Origin: Paenibacillus albicereus
GTDB taxonomy: Bacteria; Bacillota; Bacilli; Paenibacillales; Paenibacillaceae
Assembly: GCF_012676905.1 (NCBI RefSeq)
Contig: NZ_CP051428.1
Location: 1,355,001-1,419,000, forward strand
Length of the DNA stretch: 64,000 nt
Direction: 5' to 3'
Made by a program: the position numbers and the translations under genes. Positions 40,923-51,281 of this stretch are shown in pieces (position 1 is the first letter of the stretch; each line of letters starts with the position of its first letter). Under the pieces are notes generated by a model. That model was given only the letters and a program-made list of their open reading frames with translations. It did no database searches and had not been told where the DNA came from.

Positions 40923-41932
40923 CCATCCGCACGCGGCTGCGCGAGGTTCCCGTCGAGCAGGCGCTCGGCCTGCGGCTCGCGCATGACCTGACGCGCATCG
41001 TGCCCGGCTCCTTCAAGGGGCGGGCGTTCGTCAAGGGACATGTCGTGACGGAAGCCGACATTCCCGCCCTGCTCGACATCGGCAAGGCGCATCTCTACGT
41101 GATGGAGCTTGCCGCAGGCGAGCTGCACGAGGACGAGGCCGCCCTCCGCATGGCGGAGGCCCATCGGGGAGAGCGGATCGAGCTCGGCCGTCCCCATGAG
41201 GGCAAGGTGGCGCTGAAGTCGTCCATTCAGGGACTGGTCAAGATCGACCCCGGGTACGTGAACGAGATCAATGCGCTCGGCGACATCGCGCTCGCGACCG
41301 TACTCGGCGACCGACTGGTGGAAGCGGGCGGACAGGTAGCCGCGACCCGCGTCATCCCGCTCGTCGTCGAGGAGGCTCTCGTATCGCGCGTCGAGGCGCT
41401 CGCGGCACGGTTCCGCGAGCGGCACGGCCGCTCGCCGATCGAGGTCAAGCCGCTGCGCCCGATGCGCGTCGGCCTCATCACGACCGGAGGCGAGGTGTAC
41501 AGCGGACGCATCGAGGACCGCTTCGGTCCTGCAGTGCGCGCCAAGCTGGAGCGTCTTGGCTCGGCCGTGGCCGAGCAGGCGCTCGTCCCGGACGACCGGG
41601 AGCGGATCGTCAGCAAGATCGTGGAGTACAAAGGCAAGGAATATGATATGATACTGCTTACAGGAGGCATGTCCGTCGACCCCGACGACCGGACTCCAGG
41701 CGCGATCCGCGCGGCCGGCGCCGACATCGTCAGCTACGGGACGCCGATGCTGCCCGGATCCATGCTGCTCATGGGCTATCTCGGCGGGACGCCGGTGCTG
41801 GGCTTGCCCGGCTGCGTCATGCATGATCCTCACACCTCGTTCGACGTGCTTCTTCCGCGCCTGCTGGCGGGGGAGGAGATTCGCAGGGAAGACATCACCG
41901 CGATGGGGTACGGCGGCCTGTACGGCTGCTGA
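40919..41932 (+). CDS. MoeA-like molybdopterin-binding protein
   Basis: 337 aa, shorter than typical MoeA (~410). N-terminal half with [23 protein letters not shown] resembles MoeA domain I. C-terminal half is a MoCF-biosynthesis domain: [42 protein letters not shown] and LPGCVMHD (key residues T-G-x-E, G-G-x-S-x-D-P-D-D). Binds molybdopterin; metal insertion is the usual role, though this subfamily is less studied. Start overlaps the mogA stop. Confidence 0.85.
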   Translation: MTIRTRLREVPVEQALGLRLAHDLTRIVPGSFKGRAFVKGHVVTEADIPALLDIGKAHLYVMELAAGELHEDEAALRMAEAHRGERIELGRPHEGKVALKSSIQGLVKIDPGYVNEINALGDIALATVLGDRLVEAGGQVAATRVIPLVVEEALVSRVEALAARFRERHGRSPIEVKPLRPMRVGLITTGGEVYSGRIEDRFGPAVRAKLERLGSAVAEQALVPDDRERIVSKIVEYKGKEYDMILLTGGMSVDPDDRTPGAIRAAGADIVSYGTPMLPGSMLLMGYLGGTPVLGLPGCVMHDPHTSFDVLLPRLLAGEEIRREDITAMGYGGLYGC

Positions 41933-41996
41933 CGACTTTCGCGCATTCGACAGCGGAACGGCCCGTTCAGGCCCGTTCTCAAGGAGGAAACCGACA

Positions 41997-42254
41997 ATGG
42001 GTGGTATTGGAGCTACAGGATTTCTGCTGCTGGCCGTCATCGCGCTGCTGCTGTTCGGACCGAACAAGCTGCCGGAGCTCGGCCGAGCTTTCGGCCGCAC
42101 GCTCAAGGAGTTCAAGGCCGGCACGCGCGAGCTGATGGCGGAAGACGACGACCAGGCGAAGCGTCAGGCGTCCTCCTCCCGGATCGAAGTGTCCGGCAGC
42201 GACAGCGCTCAGCCCGAAGCGGGCCGCGCCGAAGCCCGGCGGCTGCCGGAGTAG
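41997..42254 (+). CDS. tatA: Twin-arginine translocase subunit TatA
   Basis: 85 aa. One N-terminal membrane helix ([25 protein letters not shown]), the FGP-x-KLPELG hinge and an amphipathic helix with a charged tail. Forms the pore for folded proteins. CAAGGAGG precedes the ATG. Follows the Moco genes by 64 bases, fitting export of molybdoenzymes, although none is encoded here. Confidence 0.95.
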   Translation: MGGIGATGFLLLAVIALLLFGPNKLPELGRAFGRTLKEFKAGTRELMAEDDDQAKRQASSSRIEVSGSDSAQPEAGRAEARRLPE

Positions 42255-42279
42255 GCGGTCCGTACCGGCGCATCACCGC

Positions 42280-42307
42280 GCGGAAGCCCGCAGGCTTCCG
42301 CTTTTTT
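42280..42307 (+). terminator. Terminator/attenuator between tatA and tatC
   Basis: GCGGAAGCC/GGCTTCCGC with a four-base loop and six T. It would raise TatA over TatC, in line with their usual ratio. Confidence 0.85.
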
Positions 42308-42379
42308 ATTGAATTCCTGCCATGTCCGGCTGCCGCGAGGCTCGCGCATGCCGGCATGGCTACATAAGGAGGACCTCCT

Positions 42380-43198
42380 ATGGCCAGCCGTCCCCAGGAC
42401 GGATCCTCGCCGCTGCGCAAGCGGATGAGCGAGGAGGGGCTCATGTCCCTGATGGAACATTTGGGCGAGCTGCGCAAGCGCCTGTTCGTCGTGCTGCTCG
42501 TGCTGGTCGCGGGCCTCGTGCTCGGCCTGTTTCTCGCCAAGCCGATGTACGAGTATCTGACGACGACCGAGCAAGCCCGCGAGATCGGAGGATTCCATAC
42601 GTTCTCGCTCTGGGACGGCATCGGCATCTACATGAAGTTCGCCTTCATCATCGCGCTCGTCCCCGTCGTCCCGCTTGCCTTCTATCAGCTGTGGGCCTTC
42701 GTCAAGCCGGCGCTGCGCAAGCATGAGCAGACGGCCGCGCTCCGCTACGTGCCGTTCGCGCTGCTGATGCTGCTGATCGGAATCGGCTTTTCCTACTTCG
42801 TCGTCTTTCCGATGGCGTTCCATTTCACGTCGGAGATCTCCCGCAGCCTCGGGCTGGAGGAGACGTACGGCATCGTGCAGTACCTGACGTTCCTCGTGAA
42901 CATCGTCGTGCCGATCTCGCTGCTGTTCGAGATGCCGGTGCTGTTCATGTTCCTGACGGCCATCCGGATCCTGACGCCGGCCGGACTGCGCAAGATGCGC
43001 CGGGTCGCCTACTTCGGCATGGTCGTCATCGGCGTCGTCGTGACGCCGCCGGATGTCGTCTCCGACCTGCTCGTCGCGATCCCTCTGATCCTCTTGTACG
43101 AGGTAAGCATCCTGATGTGCGCTCGCATCCATCGCAAGCAGCTCCTCAAGGATGCCGAATTCGACAGCCGCTACGAATCGGCGGCGCTGAGCGAATAG
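42380..43198 (+). CDS. tatC: Twin-arginine translocase subunit TatC
   Basis: 272 aa, six membrane segments. LMEHLGELRKRLFVVLLVL at the N-terminus, PLAFYQLWAFVKPALRKHE, and a PPDVVSDLL loop are the TatC hallmarks. Receives twin-arginine signal peptides. TAAGGAGGACC precedes the ATG. Confidence 0.96.
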   Translation: MASRPQDGSSPLRKRMSEEGLMSLMEHLGELRKRLFVVLLVLVAGLVLGLFLAKPMYEYLTTTEQAREIGGFHTFSLWDGIGIYMKFAFIIALVPVVPLAFYQLWAFVKPALRKHEQTAALRYVPFALLMLLIGIGFSYFVVFPMAFHFTSEISRSLGLEETYGIVQYLTFLVNIVVPISLLFEMPVLFMFLTAIRILTPAGLRKMRRVAYFGMVVIGVVVTPPDVVSDLLVAIPLILLYEVSILMCARIHRKQLLKDAEFDSRYESAALSE

Positions 43199-43263
43199 CC
43201 CGCAGGCTCGCCGCAAGCGCCGCGCAAGCAGCTTGATCGGCGCTGCCGAAGCAGTTGGCCTTG

Positions 43264-43301
43264 GCCCCGTCCACCGGACTTCCGGTGGACGGGGCTTTTT
43301 T
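43264..43301 (+). terminator. Rho-independent terminator after tatC
   Basis: A 14-bp stem GCCCCGTCCACCGG and complement, loop ACTT, then six T. Confidence 0.92.
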
Positions 43302-43427
43302 CATGAAACCGACACAAAGGGGGAAGAATAAAGCTTGAGATTGAGGGAGTCAAGCTCCGGTTAAAGGTAAAAAAGGCGCATCAACGGCAAATTCGTGACA
43401 TAGATATGATGAAAATGTGAAAAAAGT

Positions 43428-43457
43428 TTGAACATCGTTTCTCAGCTGTGGTATAGT
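43428..43457 (+). promoter_or_regulatory. Sigma-A promoter of a small membrane protein gene
   Basis: TTGAAC (43428-43433), 18-base spacer, TATAGT (43452-43457), 45 bases before the start at 43502. Confidence 0.6.
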
Positions 43458-43501
43458 GGACTCAAGAAACCACTTACAATCTTGAACGGGATGTGACAAG
43501 C

Positions 43502-43777
43502 ATGGCTAAAATGATGTCCGTGAAGCCGGTGCAGCAAACGAAGAACGCGGTCGATCGCCTCTTCCAATTCATGAACCTGATGGCTTGGACCTGCTTGCTG
43601 ATCGGAGTCGTGACCTCCCTTTGGAACATCACCCACTTTAGCGATACGAACATGACGCTGATGGTCGGCATCGGATTCCTCATCGGCAGCGTGTTCATCT
43701 ATACGTCCGGAGCAGCCCTGCACCTGTTGTCCCATAAGCTCGAGCAGCTGGAGGACCGTGCGGAAGATCGCTCCTGA
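43502..43777 (+). CDS. Small two-helix membrane protein
   Basis: 91 aa. Short basic start, membrane segments at ~27-45 and ~57-77, and an acidic coiled tail. No recognised domain. Start at the ATG after a weak site; a GTG nine bases upstream is in frame. A monocistronic unit with its own promoter and terminator. Confidence 0.7.
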   Translation: MAKMMSVKPVQQTKNAVDRLFQFMNLMAWTCLLIGVVTSLWNITHFSDTNMTLMVGIGFLIGSVFIYTSGAALHLLSHKLEQLEDRAEDRS

Positions 43778-43785
43778 TTCCAGCA

Positions 43786-43815
43786 AGAAGCCGCGGCATC
43801 GCGGCTTCTTTTTTT
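43786..43815 (+). terminator. Rho-independent terminator
   Basis: AGAAGCCGCG/CGCGGCTTCT with loop GCAT and a T run. Confidence 0.92.
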
Positions 43816-43873
43816 ATGCCTTCGCACGGCCGCATGTCCATGTAAAGTTCTCTCGAACAACGAGGCGCCCCTC

Positions 43874-43902
43874 TTGAAATTGTCCGGCAGTTTGAGTATG
43901 AT
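43874..43902 (+). promoter_or_regulatory. Sigma-A promoter of groESL
   Basis: TTGAAA (43874-43879), 17-base spacer, TATGAT (43897-43902): near-consensus. Transcription should start just before the CIRCE operator. Confidence 0.8.
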
Positions 43903-43913
43903 AAAAAAGGTTA

Positions 43914-43940
43914 TTAGCACTGACGTCCCTTGAGTGCTAA
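43914..43940 (+). promoter_or_regulatory. CIRCE operator (HrcA-binding)
   Basis: TTAGCACTG-N9-GAGTGCTAA; the consensus left arm ends in C, so there is one mismatch in 18 positions. The HrcA repressor, folded by GroEL, binds here and shuts off groESL. Confidence 0.93.
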
Positions 43941-43979
43941 TAAAAAGAGACAAATTTCGATTAAGGAGGCTATTTTTTC

Positions 43980-44261
43980 ATGATCAGACCTTTGGGTGAA
44001 CGCGTATTGGTTGAACCGATCGCCAAGGAAGAGACGACTGCGAGCGGCATCGTGCTGCCCGACACGGCGAAAGAGAAGCCGCAAGAAGGCAAGATCGTAG
44101 CTGTAGGCAGCGGAGCGCTGAAGGACGGCGTTCGCGTCGAGCTGGAAGTGAAGGTCGGCGACCGCGTTCTTTTCTCCAAGTATGCAGGAACGGAGATCAA
44201 GTACGAAGGCAAAGACTATTTGATTATGAAAGAAAGCGACATCCACGCGATTTTCGGCTAA
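43980..44261 (+). CDS. groES: Co-chaperonin GroES
   Basis: 93 aa, full length. [19 protein letters not shown], the mobile-loop [15 protein letters not shown] and [18 protein letters not shown] are standard. TAAGGAGG lies 8 bases upstream. First gene of the heat-shock operon under CIRCE. Confidence 0.97.
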   Translation: MIRPLGERVLVEPIAKEETTASGIVLPDTAKEKPQEGKIVAVGSGALKDGVRVELEVKVGDRVLFSKYAGTEIKYEGKDYLIMKESDIHAIFG

Positions 44262-44335
44262 GCTGCAGCAGCCAGCCGGCGCTATAGAGGCTTTCATACT
44301 TAGGGCATGGCCCAAATCATGAACTCGGGAGGTAA

Positions 44336-45970
<1,635 letters not shown>

Positions 45971-46006
45971 GAATCAGGCCCACAAGCCTGATGGAGTAAC
46001 GAAGAA

Positions 46007-46033
46007 ACGGGACCTTTCGGGGTCCCGTTTTTC
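46007..46033 (+). terminator. Rho-independent terminator after groEL
   Basis: ACGGGACC/GGTCCCGT around TTTCG, then five T. A second hairpin (GAGGGGAGGCCGG/CCGGCCTCCTC, 46038-46067) follows. Confidence 0.88.
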
Positions 46034-46113
46034 CTTTGAGGGGAGGCCGGTTGATTCCGGCCTCCTCTTCCTTTACCATGGGCATATCGCAAAAGAAAGA
46101 GGAGGGGCTGACC

Positions 46114-47043
46114 ATGCCGCCTAGAATCGTCCGCTCCGTCACGGAGCTGATCGGGGATACGCCGGCCGTACGCTTGAACCGTCTGGCCGGCCCAGAGATG
46201 GCCGAAGTGTACGTGAAGCTGGAGAGCTTTAATCCGAGCGGGAGCGTAAAGGACCGCGCCGCCGCCAATCTGATCCTGGAGGCCGAGAAGTCCGGACGGC
46301 TGCTGCCCGGCGGCACGATCATCGAGCCGACGAGCGGCAACACCGGCATCGGACTCGCGATGAACGCGGCGGCGCGCGGCTATCGCGCGATTCTCGTCAT
46401 GCCGGACAACGCGACCAAGGAGCGGATCGGCATCCTGCGCGCTTACGGCGCCGAGGTCGTGCTCACGCCTGCCGCCGAACGGATGCCGGGCACGATCCGC
46501 AAGGCGGAGGAGCTGGCCGCCGGCATCCCGGGCAGCTTCATCCCGCAGCAATTCGAAAACCCCGCCAACCCAGACGCGCACCGGACGACGACAGCGGCCG
46601 AAATCTGGGAGCAGATGGACGGCCGGCTGGACGCCTTCGTGGCGACGGCCGGCACCGGAGGCACGATTACCGGCACCGGCGAGGAGCTGAAGCGCCGGCT
46701 GCCCGGGCTCCGCATCGTCGTCGTCGAGCCCGCAGGCTCTCCGGTGCTGTCGGGCGGCCAGCCGGGACCGCATAAGCTCGTCGGCACGAGCCCCGGCTTC
46801 GTGCCGGCCATCCTCAACACGGCCGTTTATGACGAGATCGTGCAGGCGCAGGACGAGCAGGCGCTGGAGACTTGCCGGCGGCTGGCGCGCGAGGAGGGAC
46901 TGCTGGTCGGCCCGTCCGGCGGCGCGGCCGTCTGGGCGGCGCTGCGGGAAGCGGCCCGGCTCGGACCCGGGAAGCGGGTGCTCTGCATGGCTCCCGACAG
47001 CGGCGAGCGTTACTTGAGCATGGGCGTATTCGACGCTCCGTGA
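46114..47043 (+). CDS. Cysteine synthase family (O-acetylserine sulfhydrylase)
   Basis: 309 aa PLP enzyme. ELIGDTPAVRLNRL, the PLP lysine in NPSGSVKDRAA, EPTSGNTGIGLAM, ATAGTGGTITGTGEELK and VGPSGGAAVWAAL are diagnostic. Makes cysteine from O-acetylserine and sulfide. GAGGAGGGG precedes the ATG. Which isozyme (CysK or CysM type) is undecided. Confidence 0.92.
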   Translation: MPPRIVRSVTELIGDTPAVRLNRLAGPEMAEVYVKLESFNPSGSVKDRAAANLILEAEKSGRLLPGGTIIEPTSGNTGIGLAMNAAARGYRAILVMPDNATKERIGILRAYGAEVVLTPAAERMPGTIRKAEELAAGIPGSFIPQQFENPANPDAHRTTTAAEIWEQMDGRLDAFVATAGTGGTITGTGEELKRRLPGLRIVVVEPAGSPVLSGGQPGPHKLVGTSPGFVPAILNTAVYDEIVQAQDEQALETCRRLAREEGLLVGPSGGAAVWAALREAARLGPGKRVLCMAPDSGERYLSMGVFDAP

Positions 47044-47108
47044 TCGCAGTGGCAGCACCGGCCGCGAGCCGAGACGCAATCGGCTCTAGGCGCTGTCGGA
47101 TAAAACGC

Positions 47109-47149
47109 AAACGGGACGAAGCGGAGCAAGGCTCCGTTTCGTCCCGTTG
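47109..47149. terminator. Hairpin between convergent cysteine synthase and glgC genes
   Basis: AACGGGACGAA-CGGAGC pairs with GCTCCG-TTCGTCCCGTT. Stem very stable, U tracts poor on both strands. Confidence 0.5.
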
Positions 47150-47266
47150 GTGCATATATGGGCATTGCGTGAATCGAAAAGAGGTGCCGTCCCCGCAGCG
47201 GCTCCCGGCTCGGACAGGCTCCCGATGGCCGCTCCTGCCGGTACCCTCAGCCCGAACCCGCTTCTC

Positions 47267-48439
47267 TTACGAGCCGGTACGGACCTCGTCCAACGCCATG
47301 GCAGGACGCAGGCGGCGAAGCGGGGAGCGGCTGTAGCGGAACTCGCCGGCTCCGAGCACCGTGAGCGACTCGCCCGTGCCCTCGATCGTCGAGCCGTCGG
47401 CCACATAAGCGCCCTCGCCGACGATCGCACGGTGCACGTGCACGCCGCGGCCGATTCGGGCTCCCGGCATGATGATGCTGTCGGTGATCGTGCTGCCTTC
47501 GCCGATCTGGACGCTGTGGAACAGGATCGAGCCTTCCACCGAGCCTTGGATCCGGCAGCCGCGCTGCACGATCGAGTTGGACACTTCGCCGCGCCCTTCG
47601 ACATAGACGGCAGGGCTCAGGTCCAGGGACGGCGTGTACATCGGCCATTCCGGACGGTTCAGGTCGATGACGCCGTTCAGCAGGTCCATATGGGCCTCCC
47701 ACAGGCTGTCCGGCGTGCCGACATCTTTCCAATAGCCTTGGAAAGGAAACGCGACGACGTTGCTGCCCTCGGAGAGCAGCTGCGGTATGATGTCCTTGCC
47801 GAAGTCGTGCGAGGAGCGGGTGGAATCGGCATCTTTCAGCAGCGCTTCCTTCAGATCGGCCCAGCGGAAGATGTAGACGCCCATGGAAGCGAGGTTGCTT
47901 TTGGGCTCGGCCGGCTTCTCCGCGAACTCGGTCACCTGCTGGCGCTCGTTCGTATTCATGATGCCGAAGCGGGAAGCCTCGCTCCACGGCACTTCCTTGA
48001 CCGCGATCGTCGCAGCCGCGCCGCGCTGCTTGTGGAACGTCAGCATTTCCGTGTAGTCCATCTGGTAGATATGGTCGCCGGAGACGATCAGCACATGCTC
48101 CGGATTTTCCTGTTCGATGAAGTCGAGATGTTGATAGATGGCGTCTGCCGTCCCGACATACCCCTTCTTTTCATCGGAGGAGCAGAGCAGGTCGATGCGG
48201 GCGTTGTCCCAAGCCTGGCCGTCCGCGATGTGCTGCGTGATCGATTGCTTCATATATTGGCAGAGCACGCCGATCCGGTTGATGCCGGAATTGACGCAGT
48301 TGCTCAGCGGGAAGTCGATGATGCGGTAGCGGCCTCCGAAATGAACCGCAGGCTTGGCAAGGCGGTTCGTCAGAGGGGCGAGGCGTTTTCCTTCGCCTCC
48401 GGCAAGAAGCATAGCTAGGCAAGTGTTGGATTGAATCAT
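47267..48439 (-). CDS. glgC: Glucose-1-phosphate adenylyltransferase
   Basis: 390 aa. Makes ADP-glucose for glycogen. [30 protein letters not shown] (key G-G-x-G-x-R-L-x2-L-T), [30 protein letters not shown] and [10 protein letters not shown] are signatures; a left-handed beta-helix follows after ~290. Other glg genes (B, A, D, P) are absent around it, unusual for Bacillota where they form an operon. Confidence 0.94.
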   Translation of the reverse strand: MIQSNTCLAMLLAGGEGKRLAPLTNRLAKPAVHFGGRYRIIDFPLSNCVNSGINRIGVLCQYMKQSITQHIADGQAWDNARIDLLCSSDEKKGYVGTADAIYQHLDFIEQENPEHVLIVSGDHIYQMDYTEMLTFHKQRGAAATIAVKEVPWSEASRFGIMNTNERQQVTEFAEKPAEPKSNLASMGVYIFRWADLKEALLKDADSTRSSHDFGKDIIPQLLSEGSNVVAFPFQGYWKDVGTPDSLWEAHMDLLNGVIDLNRPEWPMYTPSLDLSPAVYVEGRGEVSNSIVQRGCRIQGSVEGSILFHSVQIGEGSTITDSIIMPGARIGRGVHVHRAIVGEGAYVADGSTIEGTGESLTVLGAGEFRYSRSPLRRLRPAMALDEVRTGS

Positions 48440-48600
48440 CAGGTGGTACCCTCCATTTTTTCGCTCGGAATATCGTGTCTAGGTAATAACTAAACGACAT
48501 GGAACACTTTGAAACCGAGATGAAAACAAGCGAGCCTTGCGGTCAGGCGATCAAGGGCCGGCTCTGGGAGCAGATGGAACCATGTGGAAAGGGCCCGAAT

Positions 48601-48627
48601 GTTTCATGGGCCGCAAAGCCAGGGTAG
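48601..48627 (+). promoter_or_regulatory. Possible sigma-B-like promoter
   Basis: GTTTCA (48601-48606), 15-base spacer, GGGTAG (48622-48627), each one base off GTTTAA/GGGTAT, upstream of a YflT-domain gene. Whether this organism has sigma-B is unknown. The rest of 48440-48706 holds no gene. Confidence 0.35.
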
Positions 48628-48706
48628 AGATAGCCTAGGCTGAGGACAGGCCGCCCGCTGGCGGCTTCCCGATAAGACCGACTACATCCAACTGGAGGGA
48701 TTTTCC

Positions 48707-49033
48707 ATGAAACCAAGCATTCAAGTCGTCGAGAACGGCACGGACGCGATGTCGGCCGTACGTGAGCTGAACCGTCGCGGTTACGGACGGGACGAGATTT
48801 ATGTTCTGGCCCACGACAAGGACCAGACGGATCGGCTGGTCGAAAATTCCGATGCGAACAAGATCGGCATGTCCGAGGAAGGCGTCTTCGACTCCATGGC
48901 CAACATGTTCCGCTCCCGCGGAGACGAGCTTCGCTCGAAGCTGGAGTCCGTCGGCTTGACGGACCTCGAAGCGGAGCGGTACGAGGAAGTGCTCGACCAG
49001 GGCAAAATCCTCGTCATCGCCAAAACCCACTGA
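48707..49033 (+). CDS. YflT-domain general stress protein
   Basis: 108 aa. Matches the heat-induced stress protein YflT domain: IQVVENGTDAMSAVRELNRRGYGRDEIYVLAHDK, then LVENSDANKIG and a C-terminal ILVIAK strand. Biochemical role unknown. CTGGAGGG lies 6-7 bases before the ATG. Followed by a terminator. Confidence 0.85.
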   Translation: MKPSIQVVENGTDAMSAVRELNRRGYGRDEIYVLAHDKDQTDRLVENSDANKIGMSEEGVFDSMANMFRSRGDELRSKLESVGLTDLEAERYEEVLDQGKILVIAKTH

Positions 49034-49048
49034 ATGATCGAAATCTCG

Positions 49049-49081
49049 GCCCCGGAGAGCGCAGCTCTTTCCGGGGCTTTT
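49049..49081 (+). terminator. Rho-independent terminator
   Basis: GCCCCGGA/TCCGGGGC followed by TTTT. Confidence 0.82.
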
Positions 49082-49316
49082 CCATCCCCGCTTTCGCTTA
49101 TCTTCCTCCCTTCTTCCGCTTCTTTAAGAGGATTAATTATTCCGATCTCGCAGATCGGTTATCCTAAATGTAAAGATTCCCTATCGATAGATATATTCCC
49201 TTTATCTGACATGAACATTTTTCCCTTCGCCGTTCGCCCGGCGTATGGATGGCTTCTCCGGCTTTCCGCAGGTATACTGATGAGATGGAAACAGCGGAAT
49301 CGGGAGGTTGATAGAT

Positions 49317-50303
49317 ATGGATCACATGCCCGCAAGCGCCCCGTCGATACCGGTCGTCCTGCTGGGGGGCTTTTTGGGAAGCGGCAAGACGACGCTGCTC
49401 GCCCGCTTGGCCGAGCGGTACCGACAGCAGGGCAAGCTGGCTGCCGTCATCCTGAACGAGCTGGGGGACGTCTCGTTCGGCGAGCTGCCGGAGGCCGACA
49501 TGCCGGTGACGGAGCTGCTGAGCGGCTGCATCTGCTGCTCGATGAAGGCGGACCTGGCCGCGGAGCTGCTGCAGCTGGCCGACCGCAAGCCGGATGTCAT
49601 CCTGGTCGAAGCGACCGGAGCGGCCAATCCGCTGGAGCTGGTCGAGAACGTCATGGAAGCCTCGTTCTACCGCCCGCTTCATCTGGGAGCCGCCATCACC
49701 GTCGTCGACGGTCCGGCATTATTGAAGCTTCGCAAAGGAAGCCGGAAGACGTTCAAGCTGCTGACGGACGGCATTCGCTGCGCGACGCATCTGGTGCTCA
49801 ACAAGGCCGACGGGCTGCACCCGGAGGAGCGGGTCGAGCTGGAGCAGCTGCTGCGGGAGCTGAACGGCGGCGCCAAGCTGGCGGTGGCGGTGCGGGCCGC
49901 CGTGCCGGACGGCTGGCTGGACGGCCTGGACCGGAGCGGCAGGGCGATATCCGGGGAGGAGCTCCGCAAGCTCCAGCAAGCCCCCGCCGAACCGTTCGGC
50001 GACGCCGGACCTGGCTCCGCGCCGCTCGAGCCGCATGAGCACCTGCTGGCGGTCACCTTTCGTCCGGACCGGCCGTTCGACAGCCGCGCGTTCGAGCGGC
50101 TGCTTCGCCGGCTGCCGGAGACGGTCTACCGGGCCAAGGGCATCGTCACCTTCACCGATATCCCGAGCCGGTATCTGGTGCAGGTCGCGTTCCGCGAAGC
50201 CGACTTCACGCCGACGCTCTCCACCGCTCCGGATGCGATGGTTTTCATCGGGGAGCATTTCTCGCGCGAGGAGCTTCTTCGGGAGCTGGCGGGGCTGGAA
50301 TAG
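49317..50303 (+). CDS. CobW/COG0523 family GTPase (metallochaperone)
   Basis: 328 aa. Walker A GGFLGSGKTTLL, the metal-binding GCICC motif, VEATGAANP, and NKADGL for guanine. C-terminal CobW domain (~230-328). COG0523 proteins insert or traffic zinc and related metals. Start at 49317 after CGGGAGG; a TTG nine bases earlier is possible. No Zur-box-like site noticed, so metal and target are open. Confidence 0.9.
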   Translation: MDHMPASAPSIPVVLLGGFLGSGKTTLLARLAERYRQQGKLAAVILNELGDVSFGELPEADMPVTELLSGCICCSMKADLAAELLQLADRKPDVILVEATGAANPLELVENVMEASFYRPLHLGAAITVVDGPALLKLRKGSRKTFKLLTDGIRCATHLVLNKADGLHPEERVELEQLLRELNGGAKLAVAVRAAVPDGWLDGLDRSGRAISGEELRKLQQAPAEPFGDAGPGSAPLEPHEHLLAVTFRPDRPFDSRAFERLLRRLPETVYRAKGIVTFTDIPSRYLVQVAFREADFTPTLSTAPDAMVFIGEHFSREELLRELAGLE

Positions 50304-50317
50304 CGGCAGCCGACTTT

Positions 50318-50340
50318 GGCGCCGATCCGGCGCCTTTTTC
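50318..50340 (+). terminator. Rho-independent terminator
   Basis: GGCGCC/GGCGCC with a GATCC loop and five T. Confidence 0.7.
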
Positions 50341-50419
50341 TGTTTCACGCTTCGAATCTCGTGGTAAATGAAGGAATCAAGCCTTACAGACGATGGCTTC
50401 ACGACGAGGAGGAAGGCGC

Positions 50420-51019
50420 ATGAAACGGATTGTCGCCCTAGTTGCCGCTGCTTGCCTGCTGATGACAGGAGTTACGATCGGCGTGCTCATGCGTCCGGCT
50501 TATGCGCCTGCCCCCATGGCCGCGGCCGGACCGTCGGTCCCGGATGAGCTCGCGGCCGCCCTCGTCTCTCCGGCCTACTCGGCCTACCTGGATCTCGAGG
50601 CTTCCGAGCCTGCGGAGCCGGCCGAGACGGAGATGGACTTCAGCGAAGTGAACGGGGTGGGCCTCTATGACGCCAAAGAGCAGGTCGTGACCGAGATCGG
50701 CATCCCGCAGTCGGCGCAGCGCGACGAGCTGCTGCCCGAACAGACGGCATGGAGCTATCCCGGCATGGAAGTCGGCTTCAGCGGCGGCAGCGTGGAGTAT
50801 GTAAGCGTGCCGGTCGGAGCCGACCCGATCCAACTCGAGAGCGGCAGCTTGCCGGTGTCGGTGGAGGGATGGGAGAAAGTGTTCGGAGAGCCGATGTTCA
50901 CGGCGGACGACGGCGTCGGCTATGTCGACGAGCGCGGCTTCGCGGCCAAGCTGTTCCTTGATTCCCGCAGCGGAGAGCTCGTTTCCATCGATTTCTTCTG
51001 GTCCTCGTCCACGGAGTGA
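50420..51019 (+). CDS. Exported or membrane-anchored protein of unknown function
   Basis: 199 aa. Signal or anchor helix (KRIVALVAAACLLMTGVTIGVLM), an Ala/Pro/Glu-rich linker (~28-75), then a compact domain (~78-195) with two similar halves: VNGVGLYDAKEQVVTEIGIP ... GMEVGFSGGSVEYVSV and SVEGWEKVFGEPMFTADDGVGYV. The linkage to a G-x-P-type repeat suggests a small beta domain. GAGGAGGAAGGCGC precedes the ATG. Not recognised. Confidence 0.75.
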   Translation: MKRIVALVAAACLLMTGVTIGVLMRPAYAPAPMAAAGPSVPDELAAALVSPAYSAYLDLEASEPAEPAETEMDFSEVNGVGLYDAKEQVVTEIGIPQSAQRDELLPEQTAWSYPGMEVGFSGGSVEYVSVPVGADPIQLESGSLPVSVEGWEKVFGEPMFTADDGVGYVDERGFAAKLFLDSRSGELVSIDFFWSSSTE

Positions 51020-51281
51020 AATAAATGTCGATTCTTCTGTTTCAAGCTCGGCTCGAGAGGGTAAGTCAATTTCATAGCTGAATTTCGAAGAATACGGTCG
51101 CTGCCTCTGGAGGTTGCGGCCGCTTCGTGCGTACTTGGATGAGATGCCATCATTTTGTTGCAGATTCGGGGTGACGATCGTTTTCCCGCTCCTGTAAAAT
51201 AGATGTTGAGAAATAGAGTGAGAGAGAATAGAAGTAAGCTATCTTCATCCAGAAAGATAGTCATCCTATAGAGGGGAATCG

